Positions 43,686-52,549 are shown, numbered from the stretch's first letter. The stretch: DNA of 64,000 nt from Flavobacterium nitrogenifigens (GCF_003254565.1 NZ_QJRI01000180.1:248001-312000); one strand, 5' to 3'. The notes: generated by a model not told the origin, from the sequence alone. Numbers and translations: made by a program.

Positions 43686-45023
43686 ATGAGTTATTTAGAT
43701 AATATTTTATTCGCAGTACTTCTTATAGTAGGTTTCGGTTTTTTTACAGCGAGCGTAAAAAAAATCATCCGAAATATTAATCTAGGAGTCGATGTAGATC
43801 GAAAAGATAATCCTAAAGCTCGTTGGAAAAACATGGCATTGATTGCTCTAGGGCAGTCAAAAATGGTGAGACGCCCTGTTGCAGGAATTCTTCATATTTT
43901 TGTATATGTTGGTTTCATAATAATTAATATCGAATTATTAGAAATTATTATCGATGGACTTTTTGGAACACATAGAGTTTTTGCACCTTATTTAGGTGTA
44001 GTTTATGATGTTCTAATTGCTTCATTTGAAATATTGGCGATACTTGTAATTATTGCTGTAGTTACTTTCTGGATCAGAAGAAATGTAATCCGTTTGAAAC
44101 GTTTTGTAAGCAAAGATCTAACTGGTTTTCCAAAGAGCGATGCTAATTACATTTTGTATTTCGAAACAGTTTTAATGATTCTGTTTTTATTGATGAATGC
44201 GTCTGATTTGCATTTGCAGAATGTTCCAGGTGGATATTCTCATTTTCATAAAGCAGGAAGTTATCCGATAAGCCAGTTTATAGCGCCGATTTTTAATGGT
44301 ACTTCAAACGAAGTTGTTGGATTGTTATTTGAAGTTTTCTGGTGGCTGCATATTGTTGGTATTTTAGTTTTTATGAACTATTTGTACTTTTCAAAACATT
44401 TGCATATTCTTTTGGCTTTCCCGAATACCTATTTTGCAAACTTAAAACCAGAAGGACAGTTTGATAATCTAGCTTCAGTTACAAAAGAAGTGAAATTAAT
44501 GATGGATCCAAATGCAGATCCGTTTGCGGCAGCTCCAGCAGATGAAAATGCACATCCAGCTAAATTTGGCGCAAGTGATGTTCAGGATTTAAACTGGGTT
44601 CAGTTATTAAATGCATATACTTGTACAGAATGCGGACGTTGTACTTCTTCTTGTCCAGCAAATCAAACAGGAAAAAAATTGTCTCCACGTAAAATTATGA
44701 TGGATACAAGAGACCGTTTGACTGAAGTGGGTAAAAATATTGACGCCAATAAAGGTGTTTTTGTTCCAGATAACAAATCACTTTTAAACGATTATATTAC
44801 GCCAGAAGAATTATGGGCTTGTACGTCTTGTAATGCTTGTGTGGAAGAATGTCCAGTAAATATTAGTCCATTGTCTATCATTATGGATATGCGCCGTTAT
44901 TTGGTTATGGAACAAAGTGCTGCTCCAATGTCATTAAACGCCATGATGACTAATATTGAAAATAACGGAGCTCCTTGGCAATACAGCCAGCAAGACCGTT
45001 TAAATTGGAAAAACGAGAATTAA
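43686..45023 (+). CDS. Membrane (Fe-S)-binding electron-transfer protein, HdrC/NarI-like
   Basis: A 445-residue protein. The N-terminal half has about five membrane helices (near 7-27, 68-90, 104-125, 158-176, 218-235) with histidines that could ligate haem, as in NarI-type subunits. The C-terminal half has two 4Fe-4S motifs: Cys313/316/319 with Cys323 (CTECGRCTSSCP) and Cys379/382/385 with Cys389 (CTSCNACVEECP). It likely passes electrons between the quinone pool and the cysteine-rich protein encoded next. An inverted-repeat element separates it from that gene. Confidence 0.9.
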   Translation: MSYLDNILFAVLLIVGFGFFTASVKKIIRNINLGVDVDRKDNPKARWKNMALIALGQSKMVRRPVAGILHIFVYVGFIIINIELLEIIIDGLFGTHRVFAPYLGVVYDVLIASFEILAILVIIAVVTFWIRRNVIRLKRFVSKDLTGFPKSDANYILYFETVLMILFLLMNASDLHLQNVPGGYSHFHKAGSYPISQFIAPIFNGTSNEVVGLLFEVFWWLHIVGILVFMNYLYFSKHLHILLAFPNTYFANLKPEGQFDNLASVTKEVKLMMDPNADPFAAAPADENAHPAKFGASDVQDLNWVQLLNAYTCTECGRCTSSCPANQTGKKLSPRKIMMDTRDRLTEVGKNIDANKGVFVPDNKSLLNDYITPEELWACTSCNACVEECPVNISPLSIIMDMRRYLVMEQSAAPMSLNAMMTNIENNGAPWQYSQQDRLNWKNEN

Positions 45024-45030
45024 GATTTAT

Positions 45031-45148
45031 TGTTTAATCGGTTAGTTGTTTAACCGTTTTAATCGATTTTAAAATAATATTTCGGTTTTTATAGAATTGT
45101 CATTTTGCTTTTAGCTATTCAACAATTCAAAGATTAACCGATTAAACA
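45031..45148. repeat. Inverted-repeat element inside the Fe-S operon
   Basis: TGTTTAATCGGTTA (45031-45044) and TAACCGATTAAACA (45135-45148) are perfect 14-base inverted repeats bounding a 118-base non-coding insert between two genes whose products are expected to work together. The inner sequence repeats the AACCG/CGGTT theme. Confidence 0.75.
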
Positions 45149-45160
45149 AAAGTGAGAGAA

Positions 45161-45952
45161 ATGTCAGAAAATTTAGTAGTACCAACAATGGCAGAAATGC
45201 TTGCCGAAGGAAAACAGCCAGAGGTTTTGTTTTGGGTAGGTTGCGCAGGAAGTTTTGATGATAGAGCAAAAAAGATTACTAAAGCGTTTGTACGAATTTT
45301 AAATCGTACTAATGTTTCTTTTGCAGTTTTAGGTACAGAAGAGAGTTGTACTGGTGATCCTGCAAAGAGAGCTGGAAATGAATTTTTGTTTCAAATGCAA
45401 GCCATGATGAATATCGAGGTTTTGAATGCTTATGAAGCTAAAAAAATTGTTACGGCTTGCCCACACTGTTTTAATACTTTGAAAAATGAATATCCTGAAT
45501 TAGGAGGTAATTACGAAGTTATTCATCATACAGAGTTTTTGAAATCATTGATTGATGAAGGAAGATTAACTGTTGAAGGTGGGCAGTTTAAAGGTAAAAA
45601 AATTACTTTCCATGATCCTTGTTATCTGGGGAGAGCAAATAAAGTTTACGAAGCGCCAAGAGATTTAATTCAGAAATTAGACGTTGAATTAGTCGAAATG
45701 AAACGTTCTAAAGCAAATGGCTTATGCTGTGGAGCAGGAGGAGCACAGATGTTTAAAGATGCTGAACCTGGAAACAAAGAAGTTAACGTTCTTCGTACAG
45801 AAGATGCTTTGGAAACTCAACCTGATATTATTGCAGCAGGTTGTCCGTTCTGTAATACAATGTTAACAGACGGAATTAAAAATAAAGAAAAAGAAGGCCA
45901 GGTTAAAGTTTTGGATATCGCTGAATTAATAGCGAATGCACAAGATTTGTAA
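45161..45952 (+). CDS. (Fe-S)-binding protein with cysteine-rich CCG domains
   Basis: 263 residues from ATG 45161; a GTG 9 bases upstream is also in frame. Two CCG-type cysteine-rich domains are visible: FWVGCAGSFDDRAKK with ACPHCFNTLKNEYP, then HDPCYLGRANKVYEAPRDLI with GLCCGAGGAQMFKD and AAGCPFCNTMLTDG. This is the HdrB/GlcF/LutA-like fold that holds unusual Fe-S clusters. Together with the preceding membrane protein it resembles a split HdrDE-like complex. Partner oxidoreductase is unknown. Confidence 0.92.
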   Translation: MSENLVVPTMAEMLAEGKQPEVLFWVGCAGSFDDRAKKITKAFVRILNRTNVSFAVLGTEESCTGDPAKRAGNEFLFQMQAMMNIEVLNAYEAKKIVTACPHCFNTLKNEYPELGGNYEVIHHTEFLKSLIDEGRLTVEGGQFKGKKITFHDPCYLGRANKVYEAPRDLIQKLDVELVEMKRSKANGLCCGAGGAQMFKDAEPGNKEVNVLRTEDALETQPDIIAAGCPFCNTMLTDGIKNKEKEGQVKVLDIAELIANAQDL

Positions 45953-45960
45953 TCTGAGTT

Positions 45961-45992
45961 TCTAAGTTACTAAGATGCTAAGGTTCTAAGTT
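45961..45992. repeat. Octamer tandem repeat
   Basis: Four degenerate 8-base units (TCTAAGTT, ACTAAGAT, GCTAAGGT, TCTAAGTT) share CTAAG at a fixed period. Just after lies an AAACAAAAC-rich stretch before the next gene. Confidence 0.65.
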
Positions 45993-46033
45993 TTTAACTT
46001 GAAACAAAACAAACAAAACAAACAAAAATTAAA

Positions 46034-46516
46034 ATGTATATACCTTTTGAAAATTTACCAGGTGAATCTAGAGTCTGGATTTACCAATCGAACAGAAAAT
46101 TTTCTGAGGAAGAGTTTTCTGAAATCGAAACAGATTTAAAAGCTTTTGTAGAGCAATGGGCTGCACATGGCACAAGTCTTGAAGCTTCATTTTTATTGAA
46201 ATATAATCGATTTATAATACTAGCGGTAAATCAAGAAGTGCAGGCTGCAACGGGGTGTTCTATTGATAGTTCTGTTGAATTTATCCAAAGTTTAGAGAAG
46301 AAGTACAATGTTGATTTGTTAGATAAAATGAACGTTACTTTCAAACTTGGAGAACATATTGCACACAAACCATTAATTGATTTCAAGAAAATGGTGAAAG
46401 ATAAGTCGGTTTCTGAGAATACAATTGTTTTCAATAACTTGGTAAACAATATAGAAGAATTCAACGAATCTTGGGAAGTTCCTGCTGCTGACAGTTGGCA
46501 CAGCAGATTTTTTTAA
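46034..46516 (+). CDS. Conserved Flavobacteriia protein of unknown function
   Basis: A 160-residue soluble protein (MYIPFENLPGESRVWIYQSN; SFLLKYNRFIILAVNQEVQAATGCSIDSSVEF split by a conserved Cys). Homologues are often labelled 'ABC transporter ATPase', but no Walker A, signature or Walker B motif is present, so that name should not be trusted. It ends the amidase/MCE/Fe-S run on the same strand, 81 bases after the CCG protein. Function unknown. Confidence 0.75.
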   Translation: MYIPFENLPGESRVWIYQSNRKFSEEEFSEIETDLKAFVEQWAAHGTSLEASFLLKYNRFIILAVNQEVQAATGCSIDSSVEFIQSLEKKYNVDLLDKMNVTFKLGEHIAHKPLIDFKKMVKDKSVSENTIVFNNLVNNIEEFNESWEVPAADSWHSRFF

Positions 46517-46592
46517 GAGTTTTTAAAAAATATTTAAAAGGTATGAAATTATAGATTTTGTGCCTTTTTTGTTTTAAATAATGATTTAAATT

Positions 46593-46670
46593 AAACCCGA
46601 CAGGTTTTTAAAACCTGTCGGGTTTTGTTGTATAAAGAACTTTGTCAAAGTTTTAAACTTTGACAAAGTT
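46593..46670. repeat. Two adjacent perfect palindromes
   Basis: 46593-46608 pairs perfectly with 46610-46625 (16-base arms, 1-base loop, AAACCCGACAGG word). 46638-46653 pairs perfectly with 46655-46670 (16-base arms, 1-base loop, AACTTTGTCAAAG word). Each arm of the second is itself nearly self-complementary. They lie between two convergent genes, where they may also end transcription. Confidence 0.85.
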
Positions 46671-46677
46671 GAATAAT

Positions 46678-47304
46678 TTAGTGAGCAATAAAATCTGCCG
46701 TTGTTTTAAGTTCTGCATAATAAAATGCCATTGCGCCCAATAATGCATTCTGTACTTCTTTAGCGGCAACTTTATTGCCTTGTACGTCTAAATCTTTTGT
46801 AGCGCAGGCATCTGAAATTACAGTACAATCAAATCCGTAATCTTTTGCGGTTTTTACGGTAGCATCGATACAAACGTGAGTCATCATACCTGTAACTATG
46901 AGATCTGTTATTTTCTTTTCGTGTAAATAAGCTAAAAGATTGGTTTCTCTAAAGCTATTAGGATAATGTTTTGTTATAATCTTTTCATTAGAAATTGGGG
47001 CTACTTTTGCATTGATTTTTGCACCATCTGTTTCAGGAAGAAAAAAGGTAGAATTAGGAGATGTCGCAATATGCTGAATGTGAATTACTTCTATTTTTGA
47101 TTTTCTGCAGTATTCCAGAATAGTTTTGACGTTATCTGCTGCTGCCTCAGATCCCGAAAGCTCCATTCGTCCGCCTGGAAAATAATCATTTTGAACGTCT
47201 ACGATAATTAGTGCTTGTTTCATTTTTTCTTGATTTTTTTGTTGACAATAAATATTTGCAAAAGACAATAATGTGATTAAAAAAGAAAATGTAATTCTAA
47301 TCAT
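46678..47304 (-). CDS. Isochorismatase-family cysteine hydrolase with N-terminal signal-like segment
   Basis: A 208-residue protein. The catalytic triad is readable: Asp in ALIIVDVQNDYF, Lys in EKIITKHYPNSF and Cys in VTGMMTHVCIDATV, typical of YcaC/nicotinamidase-like hydrolases. The first 20 residues (IRITFSFLITLLSFANIYC) look like a signal peptide, suggesting a periplasmic enzyme; the alternative ATG at the complement of 47221-47223 would give the usual cytoplasmic form of 181 residues. Substrate unknown. A Crp-type regulator lies immediately upstream. Confidence 0.85.
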   Translation of the reverse strand: MIRITFSFLITLLSFANIYCQQKNQEKMKQALIIVDVQNDYFPGGRMELSGSEAAADNVKTILEYCRKSKIEVIHIQHIATSPNSTFFLPETDGAKINAKVAPISNEKIITKHYPNSFRETNLLAYLHEKKITDLIVTGMMTHVCIDATVKTAKDYGFDCTVISDACATKDLDVQGNKVAAKEVQNALLGAMAFYYAELKTTADFIAH

Positions 47305-47390
47305 GATATAAAATGTTTTTAATTGTAATTATTGACAGCAAAAATAGAATCAAGCCTGTTTTTGAAAAATGACCTAGGTCAACTGAGATG

Positions 47391-47975
47391 TTAAAATATG
47401 TTTTTTCCTTTAATCATCCTGCTAAAAAATGAAGGAGTGACGCCAATATATGAGGCAATTTGCTGTTGTGTTAGAGAATGAATTGCAGAAGGATAACTTG
47501 CGGCAAATTTTTCAAGACGTTCTAAAGCGGTCAAACTCATATAGTCTATAATTCTTTGTTGGCTTACAGCAAAAGCTTTTTCGGTTAGAATACGAAAATA
47601 TTTTTCAAATTTAGGGAGTTTTGCCAGTAGCAATTCTTGCTTTTCGCGGCTTAAAAGTAATGTTGTTGTCGGTTCAATAGCTTCCATAAATAGGTTTCCA
47701 GGTGTGCCCGAAACAAAGCTATTTATATCTGTAATCCACCAATCACTGGGTGCGATTGTAAGGATATGTTCTTCTCCTTTTTTATCAATAAGATAGCTTT
47801 TTATACATCCAGATACAATAAAAGTAAAACTATGAGATATTTCGCCTTCTCGTAGTATTATTTGTTTTCTGGTATATTTTTTTTGTTGTAAAAGGAAAAT
47901 AAAATACGACATTTCATCATCAGTTACCTCAATTCGTTTTCGAATGTTTTCTTGCAATAAATTATAATTGTCCAT
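47391..47975 (-). CDS. Crp/Fnr family transcriptional regulator
   Basis: A 194-residue protein. Residues about 20-120 form a cyclic-nucleotide-binding-like beta-roll (QIILREGEISHSFTFIVSGC, PSDWWITDINSFVSGTPG). The C-terminal helix-turn-helix is SLTQQQIASYIGVTPSFFSR. No Fnr cysteines are seen. Effector unknown. It lies upstream of the isochorismatase-like gene on the same strand with an 86-base gap and may control it. Confidence 0.9.
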   Translation of the reverse strand: MDNYNLLQENIRKRIEVTDDEMSYFIFLLQQKKYTRKQIILREGEISHSFTFIVSGCIKSYLIDKKGEEHILTIAPSDWWITDINSFVSGTPGNLFMEAIEPTTTLLLSREKQELLLAKLPKFEKYFRILTEKAFAVSQQRIIDYMSLTALERLEKFAASYPSAIHSLTQQQIASYIGVTPSFFSRMIKGKNIF

Positions 47976-48087
47976 ATAATGAAAATAAAAAGAAAATTTT
48001 GGAGTGAAATTTAATTATCGAAATTATGATATTTTAATGAATACAAGATTCACAAAAATCTAACAATTTAAACGGTTAATTAAACGC

Positions 48088-48095
48088 TATTTTTG
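48088..48095 (+). promoter_or_regulatory. Likely -7 promoter box of bshA
   Basis: TATTTTTG lies 29 bases before the bshA ATG and matches TAnnTTTG. A TTG at a standard upstream distance is not evident. Confidence 0.45.
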
Positions 48096-48123
48096 AGTAT
48101 TTTCGTAGAATTAAATTTAATCC

Positions 48124-49269
48124 ATGAAAATAGCAATAGTCTGTTATCCTACTTTTGGAGGTAGTGGTGTAGTAGCCACAGAGTTAGGTCTCGAGTTAGC
48201 CAGAAGAGGACACGAAATACATTTTATTACATATAGCCAGCCCGTTAGATTGGCACTTTTAAATCCGAATGTTCATTATCATGAAGTAAATGTTCCGGAA
48301 TATCCTTTGTTTCACTATCAGCCGTACGAATTAGCGCTATCTAGCAAATTGGTCGATATGGTGAAATTGTACAAAATAGAGCTTCTGCATGTGCATTACG
48401 CTATCCCGCATGCTTATGCAGGATATATGGCAAAACAGATGCTTAAAAATGAAGGAATTAATCTTCCGATGATTACAACACTTCACGGAACTGATATTAC
48501 ACTGGTTGGAAATCATCCGTTTTATAAACCTGCGGTGACTTTTAGCATTAATAAATCAGATTATGTGACTTCGGTTTCTCAGAGTTTGAAAGATGATACT
48601 TTGAAATTGTTCAAAATCAAAAATAAAATTAAGGTGATCCCGAATTTTATTGAATTAGACAAAGTCAAAAAAGATCCAAACGCGCCTTGTCACCGTTATG
48701 TAATGGCAAATGAGAATGAACGTATTATTACCCATATTAGTAACTTTAGAAAAGTAAAACGCATTCCAGATATCATTAAGATTTTCTATAATGTTCAGAA
48801 AGAAATTCCAGCTAAACTAATGATGGTTGGAGATGGACCTGAAAAGGAAAAAGCAGAAATGTTATGTCAGGAATTAGGAATTTTAGATAAAGTGATTTTC
48901 TTTGGAAATAGTCACGAAATTGATAAAATCTTATGTATGACCGATTTGTTTTTACTGCCTTCAGAAACTGAGAGTTTTGGTTTGGCAGCATTGGAAGCAA
49001 TGGCGTGTGGGGTTCCAGTAATTTCAAGTAATTCAGGAGGTTTGCCTGAAGTTAATTACGACGGTTTTTCGGGTTACTTAAGCAATGTTGGCGATGTTGA
49101 AGAAATGGCGCAAAATGCGTTGAAGATTTTAAAGGATGATGCCGTTTTGAGTCAGTTTAAAGCAAATGCCTTAGAGGTAGCAAGAAAATTTGATATTAAA
49201 AACATATTGCCTAAGTATGAAGCTTTGTATCAAAAAGCGGTTGATGATTACAAATTGGAGAAGCACTAA
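48124..49269 (+). CDS. bshA: N-acetyl-alpha-D-glucosaminyl L-malate synthase BshA
   Basis: A 381-residue GT4 glycosyltransferase. MKIAIVCYPTFGGSGVVATELG at the N-terminus (UDP-GlcNAc and malate pocket), THHLHGTDIT-like LHGTDITLVG, VTSVSQSLKDDT and the nucleotide-binding FLLPSETESFGLAALEAMACG are BshA hallmarks. It makes GlcNAc-malate, first step of bacillithiol synthesis, so this organism probably uses bacillithiol as its low-molecular-weight thiol. bshB and bshC are not in the window. A small lipoprotein gene follows by 15 bases. Confidence 0.94.
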   Translation: MKIAIVCYPTFGGSGVVATELGLELARRGHEIHFITYSQPVRLALLNPNVHYHEVNVPEYPLFHYQPYELALSSKLVDMVKLYKIELLHVHYAIPHAYAGYMAKQMLKNEGINLPMITTLHGTDITLVGNHPFYKPAVTFSINKSDYVTSVSQSLKDDTLKLFKIKNKIKVIPNFIELDKVKKDPNAPCHRYVMANENERIITHISNFRKVKRIPDIIKIFYNVQKEIPAKLMMVGDGPEKEKAEMLCQELGILDKVIFFGNSHEIDKILCMTDLFLLPSETESFGLAALEAMACGVPVISSNSGGLPEVNYDGFSGYLSNVGDVEEMAQNALKILKDDAVLSQFKANALEVARKFDIKNILPKYEALYQKAVDDYKLEKH

Positions 49270-49284
49270 TTTAAAAGGATAAAA

Positions 49285-49710
49285 ATGAAAAAAGTAATGT
49301 CTGTTTTAGCGGTTTTTGTTTTGATTTCTTGCGGAGTGAAGAAGACTGGAAGTTCAAACGCATCACTGTACGAAGTTTTGACAACACAATCTGACGGTGG
49401 TGGGAATATTAAATTTTTTGAAATTCTGACCGAACCAAATGAAATCAAAATGCTTGAAAACGATCCTAATTTGGCTCATAAGATGAAAGATCCAGATGTT
49501 CAAGATTATAATTATGTGATTCTGAATATGGGTGAGAAAAATACTAGTGGTTATACCATCGATGTTGAAAAGGTTGAAGAAACAGATAAAAACATCATTA
49601 TAACTGTAAAAGAAAACAGTCCTGCAAAAGACGCGATGACTATGCAGGTGATTTCATATCCTTATACGGTTGTAAAAATCCATTCTAAAAAAGCGATTAT
49701 CATTAATTAA
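49285..49710 (+). CDS. Hypothetical lipoprotein
   Basis: A 141-residue protein with a lipoprotein signal (SVLAVFVLISC; Cys16). The mature domain (LYEVLTTQSDGGGNIKFFEI, then NYVILNMGEKNTSGYTIDVE, then MQVISYPYTVVKI) is the protease-complex/PrcB-type beta fold seen in small Bacteroidota lipoproteins; the assignment is by resemblance. Likely co-transcribed with bshA. A terminator follows. Confidence 0.75.
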   Translation: MKKVMSVLAVFVLISCGVKKTGSSNASLYEVLTTQSDGGGNIKFFEILTEPNEIKMLENDPNLAHKMKDPDVQDYNYVILNMGEKNTSGYTIDVEKVEETDKNIIITVKENSPAKDAMTMQVISYPYTVVKIHSKKAIIIN

Positions 49711-49730
49711 GCGCTTATGTGTTGAAGCAA

Positions 49731-49769
49731 TAAAAAAGCCTGTCTCTTTTAAACGACAGGCTTCTTTTT
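49731..49769. terminator. Bidirectional terminator
   Basis: AAGCCTGTC (49736-49744) pairs with GACAGGCTT (49755-49763), with A6 before and T4 after, between convergent genes. Confidence 0.85.
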
Positions 49770-49791
49770 ACAATTATTTTTTAATTTTATT

Positions 49792-50289
49792 TTAGAATCT
49801 AAATTTGACACCAAAACCAACGTCAAATCCGAAATTATCATCGTCATAATATCCTGAACCAATTTCTGGTCTTGCGTCCAATGATAAAGTAAGTGGTACT
49901 TCTTTAAATCTATATTCTATACCGATATCTCCAGCAGCAAAAACATAAGTTCCGCTATCGTTGTATTTGTAATTGTTGTTGTAGTAATCGTGATCCCAAG
50001 CTGCTAATCCTCCTCCGACACCAGCATACCAGTTAAAACCTCCGTCGATGTTCCAAACCCATTGGTAAAGGGCAACTCCTTTTATTGCGTCTACATCACT
50101 GCTATTTCTCCACCCCAAATCGAACTCAAGTCTGTTTTTTTGATTTAAGCCTAATTGGTATGATATTTCTCCCCCAAATCCGTTGTTGTCTCCTAAACGT
50201 AATCCTAAAGCGTGTTTCGAAATTTCTTGTGATTGAGCCGTAAATGCTAAACCAAGAAGCATAAGGGCAGATAAAAGTATCTTTTTCAT
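49792..50289 (-). CDS. Small outer-membrane beta-barrel protein
   Basis: A 165-residue protein with signal peptide (KILLSALMLLGLAFTAQS). The mature sequence alternates polar and aromatic residues in about eight strands (HALGLRLGDNNGFGGEISYQ, FNWYAGVGGGLAAWDHDYY) and ends in Phe (FGVKFRF), as for OmpA/OmpW-like barrels. Function unknown. Monocistronic. Confidence 0.82.
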   Translation of the reverse strand: MKKILLSALMLLGLAFTAQSQEISKHALGLRLGDNNGFGGEISYQLGLNQKNRLEFDLGWRNSSDVDAIKGVALYQWVWNIDGGFNWYAGVGGGLAAWDHDYYNNNYKYNDSGTYVFAAGDIGIEYRFKEVPLTLSLDARPEIGSGYYDDDNFGFDVGFGVKFRF

Positions 50290-50428
50290 AAAAATGGTAA
50301 ATTAATTTTATTCAAATGTATTATTACAGTTAGATACAAAACGTATAATATTTTTGAAAATTGTTACATAATTTACATTTTTAGAAATTTGGAGCGTTAA
50401 AATTCTTAAAAACCTGCTTTTGAGGCGT

Positions 50429-51250
50429 TTATTTTAGGATTATGGATGAAATTAGCTGAGAAGTGAGAAGATCTTCCATTTCTAAGAGATTTTCTTCTTC
50501 GGCAAAATTACTGGCCTTATAAGAAAACAATTTCCATCGTTTTTTATGATATTCTAAAGCAGTTAAGTTTTCTACCCAGTCGCCCGAATTTAGATATAAA
50601 GTAGAGCCGTGTTTGTTTTCTTTGGTTATGATTTTTGGCTCATGAATATGTCCACAGATAACATAATCGTAATTTTTTTCAATGGCTAGATCGGTTGCGG
50701 TTGTTTCAAAATCAGAAATAAATTTTACCGCTTTTTTAACGCTTGCTTTTATTTTTTTAGAAAAAGAATAAGGTTCGCGTCCTAATTTTGCCAGACACCA
50801 GTTAGCAAAACGGTTTGTTAAAATCAGATAATCGTAACCTAATCCGCCTAGTTTTGCAATCCATTTTGAATGCTGTACAGAGGCATCAAAAACGTCTCCG
50901 TGAAAAATCCAAGCTTTTTTATCGTCTAATTCTAAAACCAATTTATCAACAAGTGCAAAATTTCCCATATTCATATCGCTGAATTTGCGAAGTATCTCGT
51001 CGTGATTTCCAGTAATATAATACACTTTTGTTCCTTTAGAAGCCATTCCGATTATACGCTGGATAACGCGTAAATGTGCTTTTGGGAAATAAGATTTACG
51101 AAACTGCCAAGCATCAATTATATCGCCGTTTAAGACTAGAGTTTTGGGTTTAATGCTTGAAAGATAGTTGTTTAGTTCTTTTGCATGACTTCCGTAAGTT
51201 CCTAAATGGACGTCAGAAAGAACGACCAATTCGACATTTCTTTTTTTCAA
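50429..51250 (-). CDS. UDP-2,3-diacylglucosamine diphosphatase-like metallophosphoesterase
   Basis: A 273-residue calcineurin-type phosphoesterase. Metal-binding motifs are in order: LSDVHLGTYGS, LNGDIIDAW, YITGNHDEILRKFS, FHGDVFDASVQHSKW and ICGHIHEPKI. The order and length resemble LpxH of the Bacteroidota type, which releases UMP in lipid A synthesis. Other lipid A genes are not adjacent, so a different nucleotide substrate is possible. Confidence 0.85.
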   Translation of the reverse strand: MKKRNVELVVLSDVHLGTYGSHAKELNNYLSSIKPKTLVLNGDIIDAWQFRKSYFPKAHLRVIQRIIGMASKGTKVYYITGNHDEILRKFSDMNMGNFALVDKLVLELDDKKAWIFHGDVFDASVQHSKWIAKLGGLGYDYLILTNRFANWCLAKLGREPYSFSKKIKASVKKAVKFISDFETTATDLAIEKNYDYVICGHIHEPKIITKENKHGSTLYLNSGDWVENLTALEYHKKRWKLFSYKASNFAEEENLLEMEDLLTSQLISSIILK

Positions 51251-51414
51251 TTTTTCTTGATTTGAAGTTTTACAAATGAAAGAAAGTTTGTGAAATCTGA
51301 CTTTATTAAAAGGTTATTAAAAGGTGGATAATTTTACCAAATTGTGATTTTTATTCCATTTAATGTTTCGTTAATAATACCAGTTTTAAATTTTTTAATT
51401 TAATTCATAAAACT

Positions 51415-51422
51415 TACATTTG
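51415..51422 (+). promoter_or_regulatory. Likely -7 promoter box of aroC
   Basis: TACATTTG matches TAnnTTTG and lies 17 bases before the aroC ATG; no clear TTG lies at standard upstream spacing. Confidence 0.45.
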
Positions 51423-51438
51423 CTCAAAACAAAACACA

Positions 51439-52497
51439 ATGGCAGGAAACAGCTTCGGCACACTATATAAAGTAACTACATTTGGAGAATCTCACGGTGA
51501 AGCTTTAGGCGGAATTATTGACGGATGCCCTCCAGGAATACAATTAGATTTTGAAGCAATTGAAGTTGATATGGCTCGTAGAAAGCCAGGTCAGTCAGCA
51601 ATTGTTACACAGAGAAAAGAACCAGACGCGGTTCAGTTTCTATCAGGAATATTTGAAGGAAAAACAACTGGAACTCCAATTGGTTTCATTATTCCAAATA
51701 CCAATCAAAAATCAGACGATTACTCTCATATAAAAGATAACTACAGGCCAAGCCATGCTGATTATGTTTACGATCAGAAATACGGTTTTCGTGATTATCG
51801 CGGTGGTGGAAGAAGTTCTGCGAGAGAAACAGCAAGTAGAGTAGTAGCAGGAGCCATTGCAAAACAAATGTTGCCTGAAATTAAGATCAATGCTTATGTT
51901 TCTTCTGTTGGTCCAATTCATTTAGATACACCTTATCAAGAATTAGATTTTTCTAAAATTGAAAGCAATCCAGTGCGTTGTCCAGATGAGAAATCTGCAG
52001 CGATTATGGAAGAATATATTCGCGACATCCGCAAGCAGGGAGACACTGTTGGAGGTGTTGTGACTTGTGTAATTCAGAATGTTCCAGTTGGTCTAGGTGA
52101 ACCAGTATTTGATAAACTTCACGCAGAATTAGGAAAAGCAATGCTTTCTATTAATGCTGTGAAAGGTTTTGAATACGGAAGCGGTTTTTCTGGTTCTGAA
52201 ATGAAAGGAAGCGAACATAACGATTTATACAATCCGGACGGAACAACAAAAACAAATCTTTCTGGCGGAATTCAAGGTGGTATTAGCAACGGAATGGATA
52301 TTTATTTCAGAGTTGCTTTTAAACCTGTTGCAACTATCATGCAGACTCAGGATTCGTTAGATAATAAAGGAAATATTACACCAATGACAGGAAAAGGACG
52401 TCATGATCCGTGTGTAGTGCCTCGCGCAGTGCCAATCGTAGAAGCGATGGCTGCAATTGTTTTGGCAGATTTTTATTTAATCAACAAAACATATTAA
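51439..52497 (+). CDS. aroC: Chorismate synthase
   Basis: A 352-residue FMN-dependent lyase. GNSFGTLYKVTTFGESHGEA (first signature), GIIDGCPPGI, RRKPGQSAIVTQRKEPD, YRGGGRSSARETASRV (phosphate and FMN binding) and GKGRHDPCVVPRAVPIVEAM are all intact. It converts EPSP to chorismate, last step of the shikimate pathway. It starts at ATG 51439 just after a -7 box. A symporter gene follows 52 bases later. Confidence 0.97.
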   Translation: MAGNSFGTLYKVTTFGESHGEALGGIIDGCPPGIQLDFEAIEVDMARRKPGQSAIVTQRKEPDAVQFLSGIFEGKTTGTPIGFIIPNTNQKSDDYSHIKDNYRPSHADYVYDQKYGFRDYRGGGRSSARETASRVVAGAIAKQMLPEIKINAYVSSVGPIHLDTPYQELDFSKIESNPVRCPDEKSAAIMEEYIRDIRKQGDTVGGVVTCVIQNVPVGLGEPVFDKLHAELGKAMLSINAVKGFEYGSGFSGSEMKGSEHNDLYNPDGTTKTNLSGGIQGGISNGMDIYFRVAFKPVATIMQTQDSLDNKGNITPMTGKGRHDPCVVPRAVPIVEAMAAIVLADFYLINKTY

Positions 52498-52549
52498 TAA
52501 AAGGTAAGACAGTGAGGGTCTTATATTTTAATAATCAAAAAATAATTTA

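Noticed and set aside
46034..46516. Naming the 160-residue protein an ABC transporter ATPase
   Set aside because: No Walker A, Walker B or signature motif exists in it; the label is inherited and unsupported.
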